DNA from: Microbacterium lemovicicum
GTDB taxonomy: Bacteria > Actinomycetota > Actinomycetes > Actinomycetales > Microbacteriaceae
Assembly: GCF_003991875.1 (NCBI RefSeq)
Contig: NZ_CP031423.1
Location: forward strand, 2,790,001-2,854,000
DNA length: 64,000 nt
Direction of reading: 5' to 3'
Position 1 is the stretch's first letter. Every line of letters begins with the position of its first letter. A program made the translations under genes and the position numbers. Below the pieces are notes generated by a model, which worked only from the letters and a program-made list of their open reading frames with translations, did not search any database and was not told the DNA's origin. This document shows, piece after piece, positions 22,862 to 32,160 of the stretch.

Positions 22862-23704
22862 TCACATCTCCTCGTGGGTGTCGGGGTCGGCTCCCCACAG
22901 GCGTCCGCGCTCGAGGCCGCTGATCGCTGCGACCTCGTCTGCCGACAGCTCGAAGCCGAAGACGTCGGCGTTCTCGCGCTGTCGCGCCGGATCGGCGGAC
23001 TTCGGGATGGGCGTCGACCCGATCTGGACGTGCCAGCGCAGCACGGCCTGCGTCGGCGTCACGCCGTGGGCGGCGGCGACGTCGCGCACGACCTGCTCCT
23101 CCAGCAGCTCGGAGCGCTTCGCGAGCGGGCTCCAGCTCTCGGTGCGGATGCCGTGCTCATCGTGGAACGCGCGCAGGGCCGTCTGCGGGAAGTACGGGTG
23201 CAGCTCGACCTGGTTGATCGCGGGGATCACTCCTGTCTCGTCTGCCAGACGGGTGAGCATCGCCTCGGTGAAGTTCGAGACGCCGATCGTGCGGACGAGT
23301 CCCTGATCGCGGAGCTCGATCATGCCGCGCCAGGTCTGCACGAACTTGTCGACGCTCGGGTTCGGCCAGTGGATCAGCTGCACGTCGATGCGGTCGAGGC
23401 CGAGCCGCTCGAGGGAGTCGCGACCGCTGCGGATCGCCTCGTCGTAGCCGTGCTCGCGGCCCGGGATCTTCGTCGTGACCACCAGAGAATCACGATCTGC
23501 GCCGCTGCGCCGCACGGCCTCGCCGACCTCCCGCTCGTTCTCGTAATTTACCGCGGAGTCCAGCAGCGTGTAGCCGGTGCGGATGGCTTCGACGATCGCC
23601 GAGACGCCCTCCTCCCCGCGCAGCTCGTAGGTGCCGAGACCGAGCTCCGGGAAGGCGGTGTCGTCGTTGAGGGTCACGGTGGGGATCTGCAGGGCATCCG
23701 TCAT
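22862..23704 (-). CDS. Aldo/keto reductase
   Basis: 280-aa NADPH-dependent carbonyl reductase of the AKR superfamily. The catalytic tetrad is visible: Asp and Tyr in LLDSAVNYENEREVGEAVRR, Lys in VVTTKIPGRE, His in VQLIHWPNPSVDKF. The cofactor end has IPKSADPARQRENADVF. ATG 23704 (MTDALQIPTV) is chosen over an upstream in-frame Met because homology starts there and GGAAG lies nine bases before it. First gene of a two-gene unit with the VOC protein. A second AKR of the same type lies at 46369. Confidence 0.93.
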   Translation of the reverse strand: MTDALQIPTVTLNDDTAFPELGLGTYELRGEEGVSAIVEAIRTGYTLLDSAVNYENEREVGEAVRRSGADRDSLVVTTKIPGREHGYDEAIRSGRDSLERLGLDRIDVQLIHWPNPSVDKFVQTWRGMIELRDQGLVRTIGVSNFTEAMLTRLADETGVIPAINQVELHPYFPQTALRAFHDEHGIRTESWSPLAKRSELLEEQVVRDVAAAHGVTPTQAVLRWHVQIGSTPIPKSADPARQRENADVFGFELSADEVAAISGLERGRLWGADPDTHEEM

Positions 23705-23779
23705 GCCCCAATTCTTCCGACGGCGCGCCCGTTGCGGAACCGCCTTCAGCACGGGGAGGGCGGCGGATAGGATGCCGCG

Positions 23780-25360
23780 TCAGTCGTTCTCGCCGGGTTC
23801 GTGCGCGCGCAGCGAGGTCTCCTCGGCGTCGATCGCCTTCAGGGCGCTGACGACGGCGGGCTCCTGATAGCGACCCTCCCGGCGGGCCTGCACCACCGTC
23901 GCGCGCTGCGCCGCGAGCATCTGGCGGCGCAGTCGCTGCTGCGACTGGAACTGCTTCCACTGCTCCTCGGGCTCGAAGCCGTCGAGCGTGTCGCCGAGGA
24001 ATGCGGCGTCGGTGCGCAGCAGCTCGACGACGCGCGGCTCGTCGTCCGGAGTGACGACCTCGTCGAGGCGCCGGACGCCCGCGCGACGCGCCTCGGCGAG
24101 CAGGTTCTTGAGCTCGGTGCGCTCCTGCAGGCTGTTGGGCGGCGGCAGGTGCAGGGCGCGGATGATGGCCGGCAGAGCGAGTCCGCCGAGCAGGCTCAGC
24201 ACGACGACGACGAACGCGAGGAACTGCAGGTACTCGCGTGCGGGCGTCTCGGCGGGCAGGAGGAACACCGCCGCGAGGGTGACCACGCCGCGGACGCTCG
24301 CCGACGACACGGCGAGGCCGTTGCCCCAGCTCCAGCTGCGCTCGCGCAGCCGCGGCGGGCCCCACCGGTAGATCGCGGTGACGGTCATCGTCCACAGGAA
24401 CCGCGACGCGATGAGGGCGGACATGATGCCGGCGACGATGAGGACGGTCGGCCACAGGCCGGGTCCGGTGCGGACGGCGCCGGCGACGATGCCCGACAGG
24501 TTGAGGCCGATGAAGAGGAACACGGCGTTCTCGAGCAGGAACTGGATCGTGCGCCAGTTGAGCCGCGTCGCGACCCGCGCCTCGGCGGAGGCCACGGTCG
24601 GCGAGACGAACGACATGTACAGCCCCGCGGCGACGACGGCGATGACGCCGGAGCCGCGCAGCGACTGGGCGACCAGGAAGATCGCGAACGGGACGATCAG
24701 CACCAGGCTGGTGTCGAGCACCGGCGAGTGCAGCCGGCGCCGGACGGAGGAGATGACCCAGGCGGCCCCGAGTCCGACGCCGAGGCCCACGCCGACCGCG
24801 AGCGCGAAGTCCAGCGGGATCGACACGGGATTGACGATGCTGACGATCGCCGCGATCGAGGTGTTCAGCGCCACCAGCGCGGTCGCATCGTTGAGGAGGC
24901 TCTCCCCCTCGAGGATCGTGACCACCTGCCGTGGCAGCCCCACCTTTCCGGCGATGGCGCTGACAGCGACCGCGTCGGTCGGCGCCACGACGGCGGCGAA
25001 GGCGAAGGCGGCCGCCAATGTGACGACGGGGAACAGCAGCCACGTCGCGAACCCCACCGTGACGACCGTGAACGCGACGAGCCCGACCGACAGGAGCAGG
25101 ATGCTGTCACGTCGGGCGCGGATGTCGACGATGGAGCTGCGGATCGCCGCCGCGAACAGCAGCGGCGGGAGGATGCCGTAAAGGATGAGGTCGGGGTCCA
25201 CCGTGATCGCGGGGATGCCCGGGATGTAGGAGATCGCGCCGCCCACGGCCACGAGGGCGACCGGAGCGGAGAAGCCGATCCGTCCCACCAGCCCGGTCAC
25301 CGTCACCGTGACGAGCACGAACGCGACCACCCAGGCGATCAGGGCGACAGGATCCTCCAT
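23780..25360 (-). CDS. Na+/H+ antiporter, CPA1 family
   Basis: 526-aa cation/proton antiporter of the NhaP/NHE type, with about 12 transmembrane helices and a C-terminal cytoplasmic domain of roughly 130 residues. The ion-site helix reads AAVVAPTDAVAVSAIAGKVG, followed by LPRQVVTILEGESLLNDATA, the paired-Asp signature of CPA1 exchangers. DLILYGILPPLLFAAAIRSS near residue 58 is also typical. It should export Na+ (or K+) for protons across the cell membrane. GATACT six bases before the ATG may be its -10. Confidence 0.94.
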   Translation of the reverse strand: MEDPVALIAWVVAFVLVTVTVTGLVGRIGFSAPVALVAVGGAISYIPGIPAITVDPDLILYGILPPLLFAAAIRSSIVDIRARRDSILLLSVGLVAFTVVTVGFATWLLFPVVTLAAAFAFAAVVAPTDAVAVSAIAGKVGLPRQVVTILEGESLLNDATALVALNTSIAAIVSIVNPVSIPLDFALAVGVGLGVGLGAAWVISSVRRRLHSPVLDTSLVLIVPFAIFLVAQSLRGSGVIAVVAAGLYMSFVSPTVASAEARVATRLNWRTIQFLLENAVFLFIGLNLSGIVAGAVRTGPGLWPTVLIVAGIMSALIASRFLWTMTVTAIYRWGPPRLRERSWSWGNGLAVSSASVRGVVTLAAVFLLPAETPAREYLQFLAFVVVVLSLLGGLALPAIIRALHLPPPNSLQERTELKNLLAEARRAGVRRLDEVVTPDDEPRVVELLRTDAAFLGDTLDGFEPEEQWKQFQSQQRLRRQMLAAQRATVVQARREGRYQEPAVVSALKAIDAEETSLRAHEPGEND

Positions 25361-25398
25361 GGAGCCAGTATCCAGCCTGACGCCCGGGCCGCGTGGCG

Positions 25399-28300
25399 TC
25401 AGGCGCCCAGCAGTCCCCGGATGTCGTCCGCGTTGAGCGCCTCGCTGAAGACGCCCTCGTCATCGAGCACGGAGGACACCAGCGCGGCCTTCTTCTCCTT
25501 CAGCGCCATGACCTTCTGCTCGATCGTGTCCTCCGACACCAGCCGGTAGACCATGACCTTCCGCTCCTGGCCGATGCGGTGGGTGCGGTCGACGGCCTGC
25601 GCCTCGGTCGCGGGGTTCCACCACGGGTCCAGCAGGAAGACGTAGTCGGCCTCGGTGAGGTTGAGGCCGAAGCCGCCGGCCTTGAGGCTGATGAAGAAGA
25701 CGCGCGCCTCGCCCGACCGGAAGCGGTCGATGACCTCCTCGCGGCGGCGGGTGGTCCCGTCGAGATAGGCGTACGGCGTGCCGCGCTGCTCCACCCGGGC
25801 CGCGGCGCGGCGCAGGAATGAGGTGAACTGGCTGAAGACCAGCGCCTGGTGGCCCTCCGCCAGCACGTCCTCGAGCTGCTCGAGCAGCGCGTCGAGCTTG
25901 GCCGAGGGCACGTCGGCGTACGCCTCCGGGTCGACGAGCGCAGCATCCAGGCTCATCAGACGCAGCAGGGTCAACGAGCGGTACACCGTGAACCTGTTGC
26001 GGTCGAGGTCGGCGACCAGTCCGAGGATCTTCTGCCGCTCGCGCTGCAGGTGCGTGTCGTACAGACGCCGGTGCTCCGGATGCAGCGGCACCTCGAGCAC
26101 CTGCTCCTGCTTGGGAGGCAGCTCGGGGACGACCTGCTCCTTCGTGCGACGGAGGAGGAACGGACGGATGCGGCGGCGCAGGCGCTGCCGCTTCTCCTCG
26201 TCCCCCATCACCTCGATGGGCCGGCGATAGGTCTCGTCGAACGCCCGGCGCGAGGGGAAGAGCCCGGGAGCGGTGAGGGCCAGCAGCGCCCACAGCTCGC
26301 CGAGGTTGTTCTCGATCGGGGTGCCGGTGACCGCGAGCCGGAACGGCGCGCGGACGCCCTGCGCGGCCTCGTGCACCTTCGATGCCGCGTTCTTCGCGAA
26401 CTGCGCCTCGTCGAGGATGAGCCCGGCCCACTCGCGGGACGCGAACTCCTCCGCGTCGAGACGGAGGATCGCGTAGGTGGTCAGGACGATGTCCGCCCCG
26501 CGGACCCTGTCGGCCAGCCCGCGCCTGCTCTTGCCCCGGGTGCGGTCGATCTGCACGACCCGCAGCCCCGGCACGAACCGCGCCGCCTCGCGCGCCCAGT
26601 TGGACACGACTGATGTGGGCGCCACCACGAGGAAGGGCCGCCGCGCGGCATCCGGTCCTTCGTCGGTCTCGACGGCGTGCTGGATGAGCGCGAGCGTCTG
26701 CGCGGTCTTGCCGAGTCCCATGTCGTCGGCGAGGATGCCGCCGAGGCGTGCTCGATGCAGGAACGCGAGCCAGCGGAAGCCGGCCACCTGGTACGGCCGG
26801 AGCTCGCCCTGGAACCCCGCGGGCACCGGGGCGTCCCAGGGCTCCGCGTCGTCTGCCAGCCCGTCGACGGTGCGGCGCCAGGCGAGCGCCTGCGGGCTCT
26901 CGTCGGCGCGGTCCTCGAACTCCGCCATGAGCGTCGCCTGATAGCGGCTGATGCGTGCGCCCGTCTCCCACTCCCGGAGCGACCCCGCCTCCTCGATCAG
27001 CTGCCGGAGCGGGTCGAAGACGGGCTGCTTCAGCGACAGGTAGCTGCTGTCGACGAGCAGCAGCTTGGCGGCGCCCTTCGACAGCGCCTTGAAGAGCGGC
27101 CCGAACGGGACGATGCGCCCCTCGACCTGCACCATGACGCCGAGCTCGAACCAGTCGTTGCGCTCCGACTCGACGGTGCGCACCACGAGCGTCGGCGCCT
27201 CCTCGATCTCACGGTAGGCGGGCTGCTCGCCGATCACCTCGACGCGCACCCGTTCGAGCCGCTCGATCTCCGGCAGCAGCCGGGCGCTGAACTCCGCGGC
27301 GTCGAGATGGTGCAGGACGGTGGTCGGGCGGAGCGCTCCGTCCGCGGCCAGCGCCGCGGCGCCGGTCGGGTCGGTGGCGAGGAGCTCGGCGGCGCGGGCC
27401 GCGGGCGCCCGCTCGGTCGCAGGGTCGAGGAAGGACGCGTCGCCGGCGGCGAGGGGCACGCGTCGCTCACCCGCGAGCTCCCACCGCCAGTCCAGGCGCA
27501 GCACGCGGTCGCGCTCGAACCGGGCCGACAGCACCAGGGTCGCCGGCGGCACCGCGGGCGGCTCGAACGTGCCGTCGGAGCTCAGGATGCGCGCCGTGCG
27601 CGACAGTGCCGGGAGGCCGCGCAGGAACTCCGTGCGGTCGGCCGCGTCGACCGCGACCTCCTGCGGGCGCTCGAGGATCGCGCGCTGCGCGCGGCTCAGC
27701 GGGGCCGACAGGCGGGATAGGCGGACCGTCTTCGCTGCGAAGTCGACGACGTAGACGCCGTGCCCGCCGATCGGGCTCGCCGCTGCGGCGTCGACCACCT
27801 CGCCGTCCATCACCACGACGGGCGAGAGGGTGAGCGCGTCGTCGGCGTCGTGCGCATCGAACCCGACGGACGCCCCGCCGACCACCGAGACCGTGGGCAG
27901 GACCGTGCCGACGAGCGCGATGCCGAGAACGGGAGCCTCGGCGAGGTGGGCCCACAGCAGGGGCGACTCGAAGACGTCGAGGGCGATCCAGTCCGAGCCG
28001 TGCTCCATGGCCCCGAGAGCCGTCGCGCCCTTGAGTGCGGCGAGCTGTCCGAACCACTGCGCCTGCGCGGGGTCGTAGCCTCCGGCGGCGCCTTGGAAGC
28101 CCACGTTCTGCCAGGTGAGGTCGCTCTTGATCCACCCGCCGCGCTGACCGGAGGTCACGGGACGGACGGCGAGGCGGTCGACGGATGCCGCATCCTTCGC
28201 CGGTTCGTCACGTCGCTCCCCCCAGCGGCTCCGCCCCGCCGTGCGCCGTCGCGGCTCGAACTGCAGCGCGAGGGGGCGCCGCACGTGTGCGGCGTCCCGG

Positions 28301-28686
28301 CCGGCGCCGGCATCGCCGAACGCGGCGAGCAGGCCGCGCCAGCCGGCATCCGCCTCGCTCTCCGCCGTCCGTGCCGCCTTGCCTGCGGCGGCCGCCGCGG
28401 TCAGCACCGCCGCGGCGTGCTTGCAGTTGATGGCGATGGGACAGGTGCACGTGGCGGTGCGCACCATGGGGCGTGACGTCGTCGCATCGGCGAGCGCGAT
28501 GCGCACCTGGTACGGCCGATCGGCGCTGCCCTTCACGAGCCCGGACAGCACCTGCCCGGCCGCCTGATAGGTGAGGTCGCTCACGCGCCCGCTGTCGGCG
28601 TAGGTCTTGCCGCGGCTGAAGGAGAGGGCGCCGACCAGACGCGCGATCGTGAGCTCCTCGACCTGCGGGAACCAGTCGGCGGACAT
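25399..28686 (-). CDS. SNF2-family helicase with SWIM zinc finger
   Basis: 1095-aa DNA translocase of the RapA/HepA-like SNF2 group. A SWIM zinc finger CTCPIAINCKHAAAVLTAA is near residue 80 (C-x-C-x6-C-H). The helicase core carries ILADDMGLGKTAQTLALIQH (motif I, near 655), ILDEAQFAKN (motif II), LAVTGTPIENNLGELWALLA (motif III), and C-terminal QALVFSQFTSF, LKAGGFGLNLTEADYVFLLD and AQAVDRTHRIGQ (motifs IV-VI). Typical bacterial SWIM-SNF2 architecture. Its role is not known; RapA relatives recycle RNA polymerase. Confidence 0.95.
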   Translation of the reverse strand: MSADWFPQVEELTIARLVGALSFSRGKTYADSGRVSDLTYQAAGQVLSGLVKGSADRPYQVRIALADATTSRPMVRTATCTCPIAINCKHAAAVLTAAAAAGKAARTAESEADAGWRGLLAAFGDAGAGRDAAHVRRPLALQFEPRRRTAGRSRWGERRDEPAKDAASVDRLAVRPVTSGQRGGWIKSDLTWQNVGFQGAAGGYDPAQAQWFGQLAALKGATALGAMEHGSDWIALDVFESPLLWAHLAEAPVLGIALVGTVLPTVSVVGGASVGFDAHDADDALTLSPVVVMDGEVVDAAAASPIGGHGVYVVDFAAKTVRLSRLSAPLSRAQRAILERPQEVAVDAADRTEFLRGLPALSRTARILSSDGTFEPPAVPPATLVLSARFERDRVLRLDWRWELAGERRVPLAAGDASFLDPATERAPAARAAELLATDPTGAAALAADGALRPTTVLHHLDAAEFSARLLPEIERLERVRVEVIGEQPAYREIEEAPTLVVRTVESERNDWFELGVMVQVEGRIVPFGPLFKALSKGAAKLLLVDSSYLSLKQPVFDPLRQLIEEAGSLREWETGARISRYQATLMAEFEDRADESPQALAWRRTVDGLADDAEPWDAPVPAGFQGELRPYQVAGFRWLAFLHRARLGGILADDMGLGKTAQTLALIQHAVETDEGPDAARRPFLVVAPTSVVSNWAREAARFVPGLRVVQIDRTRGKSRRGLADRVRGADIVLTTYAILRLDAEEFASREWAGLILDEAQFAKNAASKVHEAAQGVRAPFRLAVTGTPIENNLGELWALLALTAPGLFPSRRAFDETYRRPIEVMGDEEKRQRLRRRIRPFLLRRTKEQVVPELPPKQEQVLEVPLHPEHRRLYDTHLQRERQKILGLVADLDRNRFTVYRSLTLLRLMSLDAALVDPEAYADVPSAKLDALLEQLEDVLAEGHQALVFSQFTSFLRRAAARVEQRGTPYAYLDGTTRRREEVIDRFRSGEARVFFISLKAGGFGLNLTEADYVFLLDPWWNPATEAQAVDRTHRIGQERKVMVYRLVSEDTIEQKVMALKEKKAALVSSVLDDEGVFSEALNADDIRGLLGA

Positions 28687-28733
28687 CCCTCCATCGTCCC
28701 ACGCGCTGCCGACGACGCGGCGGCGGTCCGTCG

Positions 28734-29189
28734 TCAGTCGGCGCCGTCGTCGCCCGCGCCGCGTCGCGTGATGCGGAGGATCACGCGCTCGCCGGGGCGC
28801 CGCTGCAGTCGGCGCACGAAGCGCTCGACGGTCAGGAACGCCCGGAACTGGAAGCCGTACTTCTTACCCAGGGCATCGGTCGCGGACCGTTCCGCCGCGG
28901 CGGTGTCGGTGACCACTGCGACCGCCTTCACGAGCGGCGCCCCCGGCTCGACCTTGCCCATCCGGCTGCAGGGCTGCAGCACGACGCGGGCATTGCGCCG
29001 CAGGCGCTTGACCTTGCCGGTCGACCGCTCCGTCGTGACCACGAGCGCGGCGCCGTCGGGCGCGATCCACACGGGCGTGCTCACGACCTCCCCGTTCTTG
29101 CGGAAGGTGCCGAGCGAGACGAAGCTCTCAGCGCCCAGACGGGTCCAGTCGGCGTCGGAGGCGGGCGAGGCGTCCTCGTAGGCGGTCAT
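28734..29189 (-). CDS. PPOX-class F420-dependent oxidoreductase
   Basis: 151-aa protein of the pyridoxamine-oxidase-like split-barrel fold, F420 or flavin type. FVSLGTFRKNGEVVSTPVWI and APDGAALVVTTERSTGKVKR are the family strands, followed by RNARVVLQPCSRMGKVEPG. These actinobacterial proteins bind F420 and reduce diverse substrates; the substrate here is unknown. The start is ATG 29189 (MTAYEDASP) with AAGGGA eight bases upstream; the longer frame upstream lacks homology. It lies 48 bp from the SNF2 gene start on the same strand. Confidence 0.86.
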   Translation of the reverse strand: MTAYEDASPASDADWTRLGAESFVSLGTFRKNGEVVSTPVWIAPDGAALVVTTERSTGKVKRLRRNARVVLQPCSRMGKVEPGAPLVKAVAVVTDTAAAERSATDALGKKYGFQFRAFLTVERFVRRLQRRPGERVILRITRRGAGDDGAD

Positions 29190-29414
29190 CGTGCGGTCCC
29201 TTCGGGATCGGATGCCGGACGGGCGCCGGCATTCGTGCGTACACACTATGCGCGGGGGAAGGCGGCGTCGCGGGCTTGCGCGACGGCCCGTGACGATCGA
29301 CGCTACCGATCCCCGATGCTGCGATCCTCCCGCGCGGGGTGGATCCTCCTCCTCCGATCGGCGGAGGACGGCGGAGAGCGCGGCCGGCCTCGCCGAGTCC
29401 GACAGCCTGACCGG

Positions 29415-30293
29415 TCAGGACGACGGCTGGGCGGTGGTGGCGGATTCCGCAGCCCAGGACGCGAGGAGCCGGAGGCGATCGGCGGAAGGGGACCCGGGTT
29501 CGGCCGTGTACACGAGCAGCACCTTGCCTGGCTCTGCGGTGATCGCCAGCTCCTCGTAGACGAGCGTGAGGTCGCCGACGACGGGGTGGTGGAACCGCTT
29601 CTGCCCCGACCCGTGCGATCGCACGTTGTGCGCCGCCCACAGCGCACGGAAGGTGTCGCTCCGGGTGGAGAGCTCCCCCACGAGATCCTGAATGCCCTTG
29701 TCGTGCGGATCGCGACCGGCCTCCCCGCGGAGCACCGCCACGCACATGTCGGCGAAGAGGTCCCAGTCCGGGTAGAAGTCGCGGGCGATCGGGTCGAGGA
29801 ACTGGAATCGCGCGAAGTTCGGAACGCGACCGCCGTCGCCGATCAGCGGCGAATAGAACGCCTTGCCGAGGTCGTTGAAAGCGAGCAGATTCTGCCGCTG
29901 GTCCCGCACCACCACGACGGCATCGGCCATCGCCGCGAGAGCCCACTCCAGGCTGGGCCGAAGCGGGCCGGTCCTGCTGGTGCGTCGACGACCGCGGCCC
30001 GAGGAGGGGATGCCGTCCGCGTTGCGCGCGAGGTCGAGCAGGTGCGCATATTCCGCGTCGGACAGCTGCAGTGCGCTGGACACCGCATCCAGCACCGCGC
30101 CCGAGGCTCCGGCGATGGCGCCGCGCTCCAATTTCGCGTAATACTCGACGCTGACGCCTGCCAGAGCGGCGACCTCGCTGCGCCGCAGTCCTGCGACGCG
30201 CCGGTTGGGTCCGGCGGAGATGCCGGCCGCGTCCGGTGACAGCCGGGCACGGCGGGTCATGAGGAACTCGCGCACCTCTTGTCGATTGTCCAT
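29415..30293 (-). CDS. XRE-family regulator with MmyB-like ligand domain
   Basis: 292-aa regulator: an N-terminal Cro/C1 helix-turn-helix (LRRSEVAALAGVSVEYYAKL near residue 36, then ERGAIAGASGAVLDAVSSAL) and a C-terminal MmyB-like PAS-type ligand domain containing QRQNLLAFNDLGKAFYSPLI and WDLFADMCVAVLRGEAGRDP. This architecture is common in actinobacteria, where it controls divergent transporter or reductase genes. It is divergent from the Bcr/CflA exporter and probably controls it. TAGCCT six bases before the ATG gives a leaderless start. Confidence 0.92.
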   Translation of the reverse strand: MDNRQEVREFLMTRRARLSPDAAGISAGPNRRVAGLRRSEVAALAGVSVEYYAKLERGAIAGASGAVLDAVSSALQLSDAEYAHLLDLARNADGIPSSGRGRRRTSRTGPLRPSLEWALAAMADAVVVVRDQRQNLLAFNDLGKAFYSPLIGDGGRVPNFARFQFLDPIARDFYPDWDLFADMCVAVLRGEAGRDPHDKGIQDLVGELSTRSDTFRALWAAHNVRSHGSGQKRFHHPVVGDLTLVYEELAITAEPGKVLLVYTAEPGSPSADRLRLLASWAAESATTAQPSS

Positions 30294-30299
30294 ACCGTC

Positions 30300-30305
30300 A
30301 GGCTA
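30300..30305 (-). promoter_or_regulatory. -10 box of MmyB-type regulator
   Basis: Minus-strand TAGCCT, six bases before ATG 30293. Confidence 0.55.
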
Positions 30306-30322
30306 GGTCGCCAGACCAGTCA

Positions 30323-30395
30323 CAGGGATGCCCTGTCAGAGCACCCATTCCTCCGCCGACCGCCGGGCGACGGGTTCCCTGTCAGTACACCCCTC
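30323..30395. promoter_or_regulatory. Candidate operator repeats between regulator and exporter
   Basis: CAGGGATGCCCTG at 30323-30335 is an inverted repeat. CCCTGTCAGAGCACCC at 30331 and CCCTGTCAGTACACCC at 30378 are near-identical direct repeats 47 bp apart. They lie between the divergent start codons and are the best candidates for MmyB-type regulator sites. Confidence 0.5.
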
Positions 30396-30439
30396 AGCAG
30401 GGACTCCCCTGCGGTGACGATGGCGATGAGTCTTGAGGC

Positions 30440-31693
30440 ATGACCGAACAGACCCTTGCAGAGCGACCGGTGTCGCGGCGGGTACTGCCCGCACTCCTCC
30501 TTCTGCTGACGGTGTTCGGCCCGATCTCGATGGACCTGTACCTCCCCGCACTCCCCGCACTGACCTCCGAGCTCGGCGCCGTCACCTCGGTGGCCCAGCT
30601 GACCGTGACGGCGTGTCTGGTCGGGCTCGCCGCCGGGCAGCTGGTCGCGGGTCCCCTCTCGGACCGATTCGGACGCCGCGGCATCCTCCTCGTGGGAGTG
30701 ACCGCGTACATGCTGACGTCCGCTCTCTGCGCGGTCAGCCCGTCGGTGGAGATGCTCATCGCCGCCAGGTTCGTCCAGGGACTGGCCGGCGGGGTCGGGA
30801 TCGTCATCTCCCAGGCCGCAGGGCGGGACGTCTACACCGGCGGCGCCCTGATCCGGTTCTACGGGCGCCTGACGGTGGTGGGCGGTTTCGCCGCGATCAT
30901 CGGACCGCTGGTCGGCGGCGTGCTGAACACCGTCACCGACTGGCGGGGCCTGTTCGTCTTCCTCGCCGTCATCGGCGCAGGGATCCTGCTCATCTCGCTC
31001 GTGCTCTTCCCGGAGACCCTCTCCGCCGACGGGCGCATCAGCGGCGGGTGGGCCCACACCGTCCGCGACTTCCGGACGCTGCTCGCCGACCGGGTGTTCG
31101 TGGGCGCGGTGCTGAACCAGGGGTTCCTCTACGCCGCGCTCTTCGCCTACCTGTCCGGCTCGACGTTCGTGCTGCAGGACGTCTACGGACTGTCGCCGCT
31201 CGAGTACGCGCTCGCCTTCGGACTCAACTCCGCCGGATTCATGGCGTTCGGCTACCTCGCCGGTCGCGCCGCAGAGCGCTGGAGCGTCGCAGGGACCCTC
31301 GCCACCGGCATCCTGATCGCCGGTCTCGGCGCTCTCGGACTGCTCGCATCCGGACTCACCACCACGCCGCTGTGGGTGGTGATCCTGTCCCTGTTCCTCC
31401 TCGCGGGAGGCGTCGCGATCTCATCGCCGCCTGCCACGACGCTCGCCCTGGTCGACTATCCGCAGATGGCGGGCACGGCATCGTCTCTGCTCGGAATGGT
31501 GCGGTTCGGCTTCGGCGGGGTCGCCGCACCGCTGGTGGGCGTCGCCGGTGCCCTCAGCATCCTCCCCCTCGGCGTGGTCACCACCGTCGCGGTGACCCTC
31601 GCAGGCACGGCCTACGTGCTGCTCGCGCGCCGGCCGACCTCCACATCGTCTGCACTGTGCCCGGTCGACACATCGACCGGTCCCCGCATCTGA
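30440..31693 (+). CDS. MFS multidrug efflux transporter, Bcr/CflA family
   Basis: 417-aa, 12-helix drug/proton antiporter. ISMDLYLPALPALTSELGAV in TM1 is the Bcr/CflA hallmark, PLSDRFGRRGILLVG is motif A, and FVQGLAGGVGIVISQAAGRD follows. TM5 motif C region reads VGGFAAIIGPLVGG. It should pump small toxic compounds out across the cell membrane. It is divergent from the MmyB regulator, with candidate operators between, and is followed 44 bp later by the cupin gene; the next four genes could be one transcription unit. Confidence 0.93.
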   Translation: MTEQTLAERPVSRRVLPALLLLLTVFGPISMDLYLPALPALTSELGAVTSVAQLTVTACLVGLAAGQLVAGPLSDRFGRRGILLVGVTAYMLTSALCAVSPSVEMLIAARFVQGLAGGVGIVISQAAGRDVYTGGALIRFYGRLTVVGGFAAIIGPLVGGVLNTVTDWRGLFVFLAVIGAGILLISLVLFPETLSADGRISGGWAHTVRDFRTLLADRVFVGAVLNQGFLYAALFAYLSGSTFVLQDVYGLSPLEYALAFGLNSAGFMAFGYLAGRAAERWSVAGTLATGILIAGLGALGLLASGLTTTPLWVVILSLFLLAGGVAISSPPATTLALVDYPQMAGTASSLLGMVRFGFGGVAAPLVGVAGALSILPLGVVTTVAVTLAGTAYVLLARRPTSTSSALCPVDTSTGPRI

Positions 31694-31737
31694 ACGTCAT
31701 CACCTCCCACCCGCCATCCCGTGAAACGGAGTGCTTC

Positions 31738-32160
31738 GTGAACATCGAACCCGCCACACCCACCGTCAAGAATCCACCTGAGCAGTTCGCCGGGGACGTG
31801 TGGGTGGACATGATCGCCGTGCCCCATGAGCCGCAGCAGCGGATGTCGGTCGCCGTCGTCAGGTTCGCGCCCGGCGCGCGCACGGCATGGCATTCCCACG
31901 CCCGAGGGCAGTACCTCCGCGTCACTCAGGGGGTTGCGCGGTTCGGCGGCCGAGACGGCACCATCATCGACGTGCACCCCGGGCAGACGCTGTATACGCC
32001 ACCCGGAGAGGACCACTGGCACGCCGCCGCGGGAGACACCTTCATGGAACACGTCGCCATGCTCGAGAACGGCGACGACCCCGCCGCCACCACGACATGG
32101 AAAGAGCACATCACAGACGCGGAGTTCGCGGGCCGCCCTCACGGAGAAGCACAGTCATGA
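31738..32160 (+). CDS. Cupin domain protein (mandelonitrile lyase / quercetinase-like)
   Basis: 140-aa single cupin. The metal site is complete: GARTAWHSHARGQYLRVTQG gives His-x-His-x3-Gln (motif 1) and EDHWHAAAGDTFMEHVAM gives the fourth His (motif 2). This pattern matches the group that includes cupin hydroxynitrile lyases and small quercetinase-like proteins; the substrate is unproven. GTG 31738 follows CGGAG. Its stop overlaps the next ATG (ATGA), so it is co-translated with the cyclophilin-like lipoprotein. Part of the detoxification-like cassette. Confidence 0.88.
   Translation: MNIEPATPTVKNPPEQFAGDVWVDMIAVPHEPQQRMSVAVVRFAPGARTAWHSHARGQYLRVTQGVARFGGRDGTIIDVHPGQTLYTPPGEDHWHAAAGDTFMEHVAMLENGDDPAATTTWKEHITDAEFAGRPHGEAQS

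Noticed and set aside
30433..31737. Extended frame upstream of the cupin gene
   Set aside because: It overlaps the Bcr/CflA gene in another frame with Arg-rich nonsense; the cupin begins at GTG 31738 with its own ribosome site.
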